Below are positions 6,817 through 6,825 of a DNA stretch of 6,825 nt, piece by piece. This DNA is from Gammaproteobacteria bacterium (lineage in GTDB: Bacteria > Pseudomonadota > Gammaproteobacteria > Competibacterales > Competibacteraceae): positions 1-6,825 of the forward strand of contig JAIFNF010000104.1 of the NCBI GenBank assembly GCA_020047885.1, read 5' to 3'. How positions within the stretch are numbered: the first letter of the stretch is position 1; the number at the start of each line of letters is the position of its first letter. The notes under the pieces were generated by a model. That model did not search any database. It was given only the letters and a program-made list of their open reading frames with translations, and was not told the origin of the DNA. The translations under genes were made by a program, and so were the position numbers.

Positions 6817-6825
6817 GGTGAACTC

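Overview
The window looks like a chromosomal segment of a GC-rich Gram-negative bacterium, probably a gammaproteobacterium. The evidence is a tripartite RND efflux pair, which needs an outer membrane, together with late cobalamin genes. The species cannot be fixed from the sequence. A TTAGCCACGGA-type hairpin and a heptamer repeat of the kind often scattered through environmental proteobacterial genomes fit this picture. All five genes lie on the minus strand, so transcription runs from high to low coordinates.

Right part (6825 to 5486): the end of a cobalamin (vitamin B12) nucleotide-loop cluster. A histidine-phosphatase family protein, most likely alpha-ribazole phosphatase (cobC), overlaps adenosylcobinamide-GDP ribazoletransferase (cobS) by 4 bases (ATGA). 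Together they would supply dephosphorylated alpha-ribazole and join it to the corrin ring.

Middle (5472 to 4219): 13 bases after the cobS stop begins an AT-rich gene for a 417-residue protein of no known function. It holds two diverged copies of the same PD-(D/E)XK nuclease-like module (D101/E122-A-K124/Q134 and D325/E338-A-K340/Q350). Its base composition differs sharply from its neighbours, so it is probably a horizontally acquired passenger at the end of the cob operon. It is the best candidate in the window for undescribed biology.

Intergenic stretch (4218 to 3926, 293 bases): two inverted repeats that abut exactly (4063-4091 and 4092-4169). Next comes a sigma70-like promoter whose -10 box lies inside a perfect 20-base palindrome, which looks like a repressor operator.

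Left part (3925 to 1): a two-gene efflux operon. A secreted periplasmic adaptor (membrane fusion protein) is followed, with another 4-base ATGA overlap, by a large RND permease that runs off the window after 955 codons. The permease keeps the Asp-Asp proton-relay pair in TM4. It carries a proline-rich segment in its central cytoplasmic loop, encoded by a TTCGGGG heptamer repeat. No outer-membrane channel gene and no regulator gene is visible.
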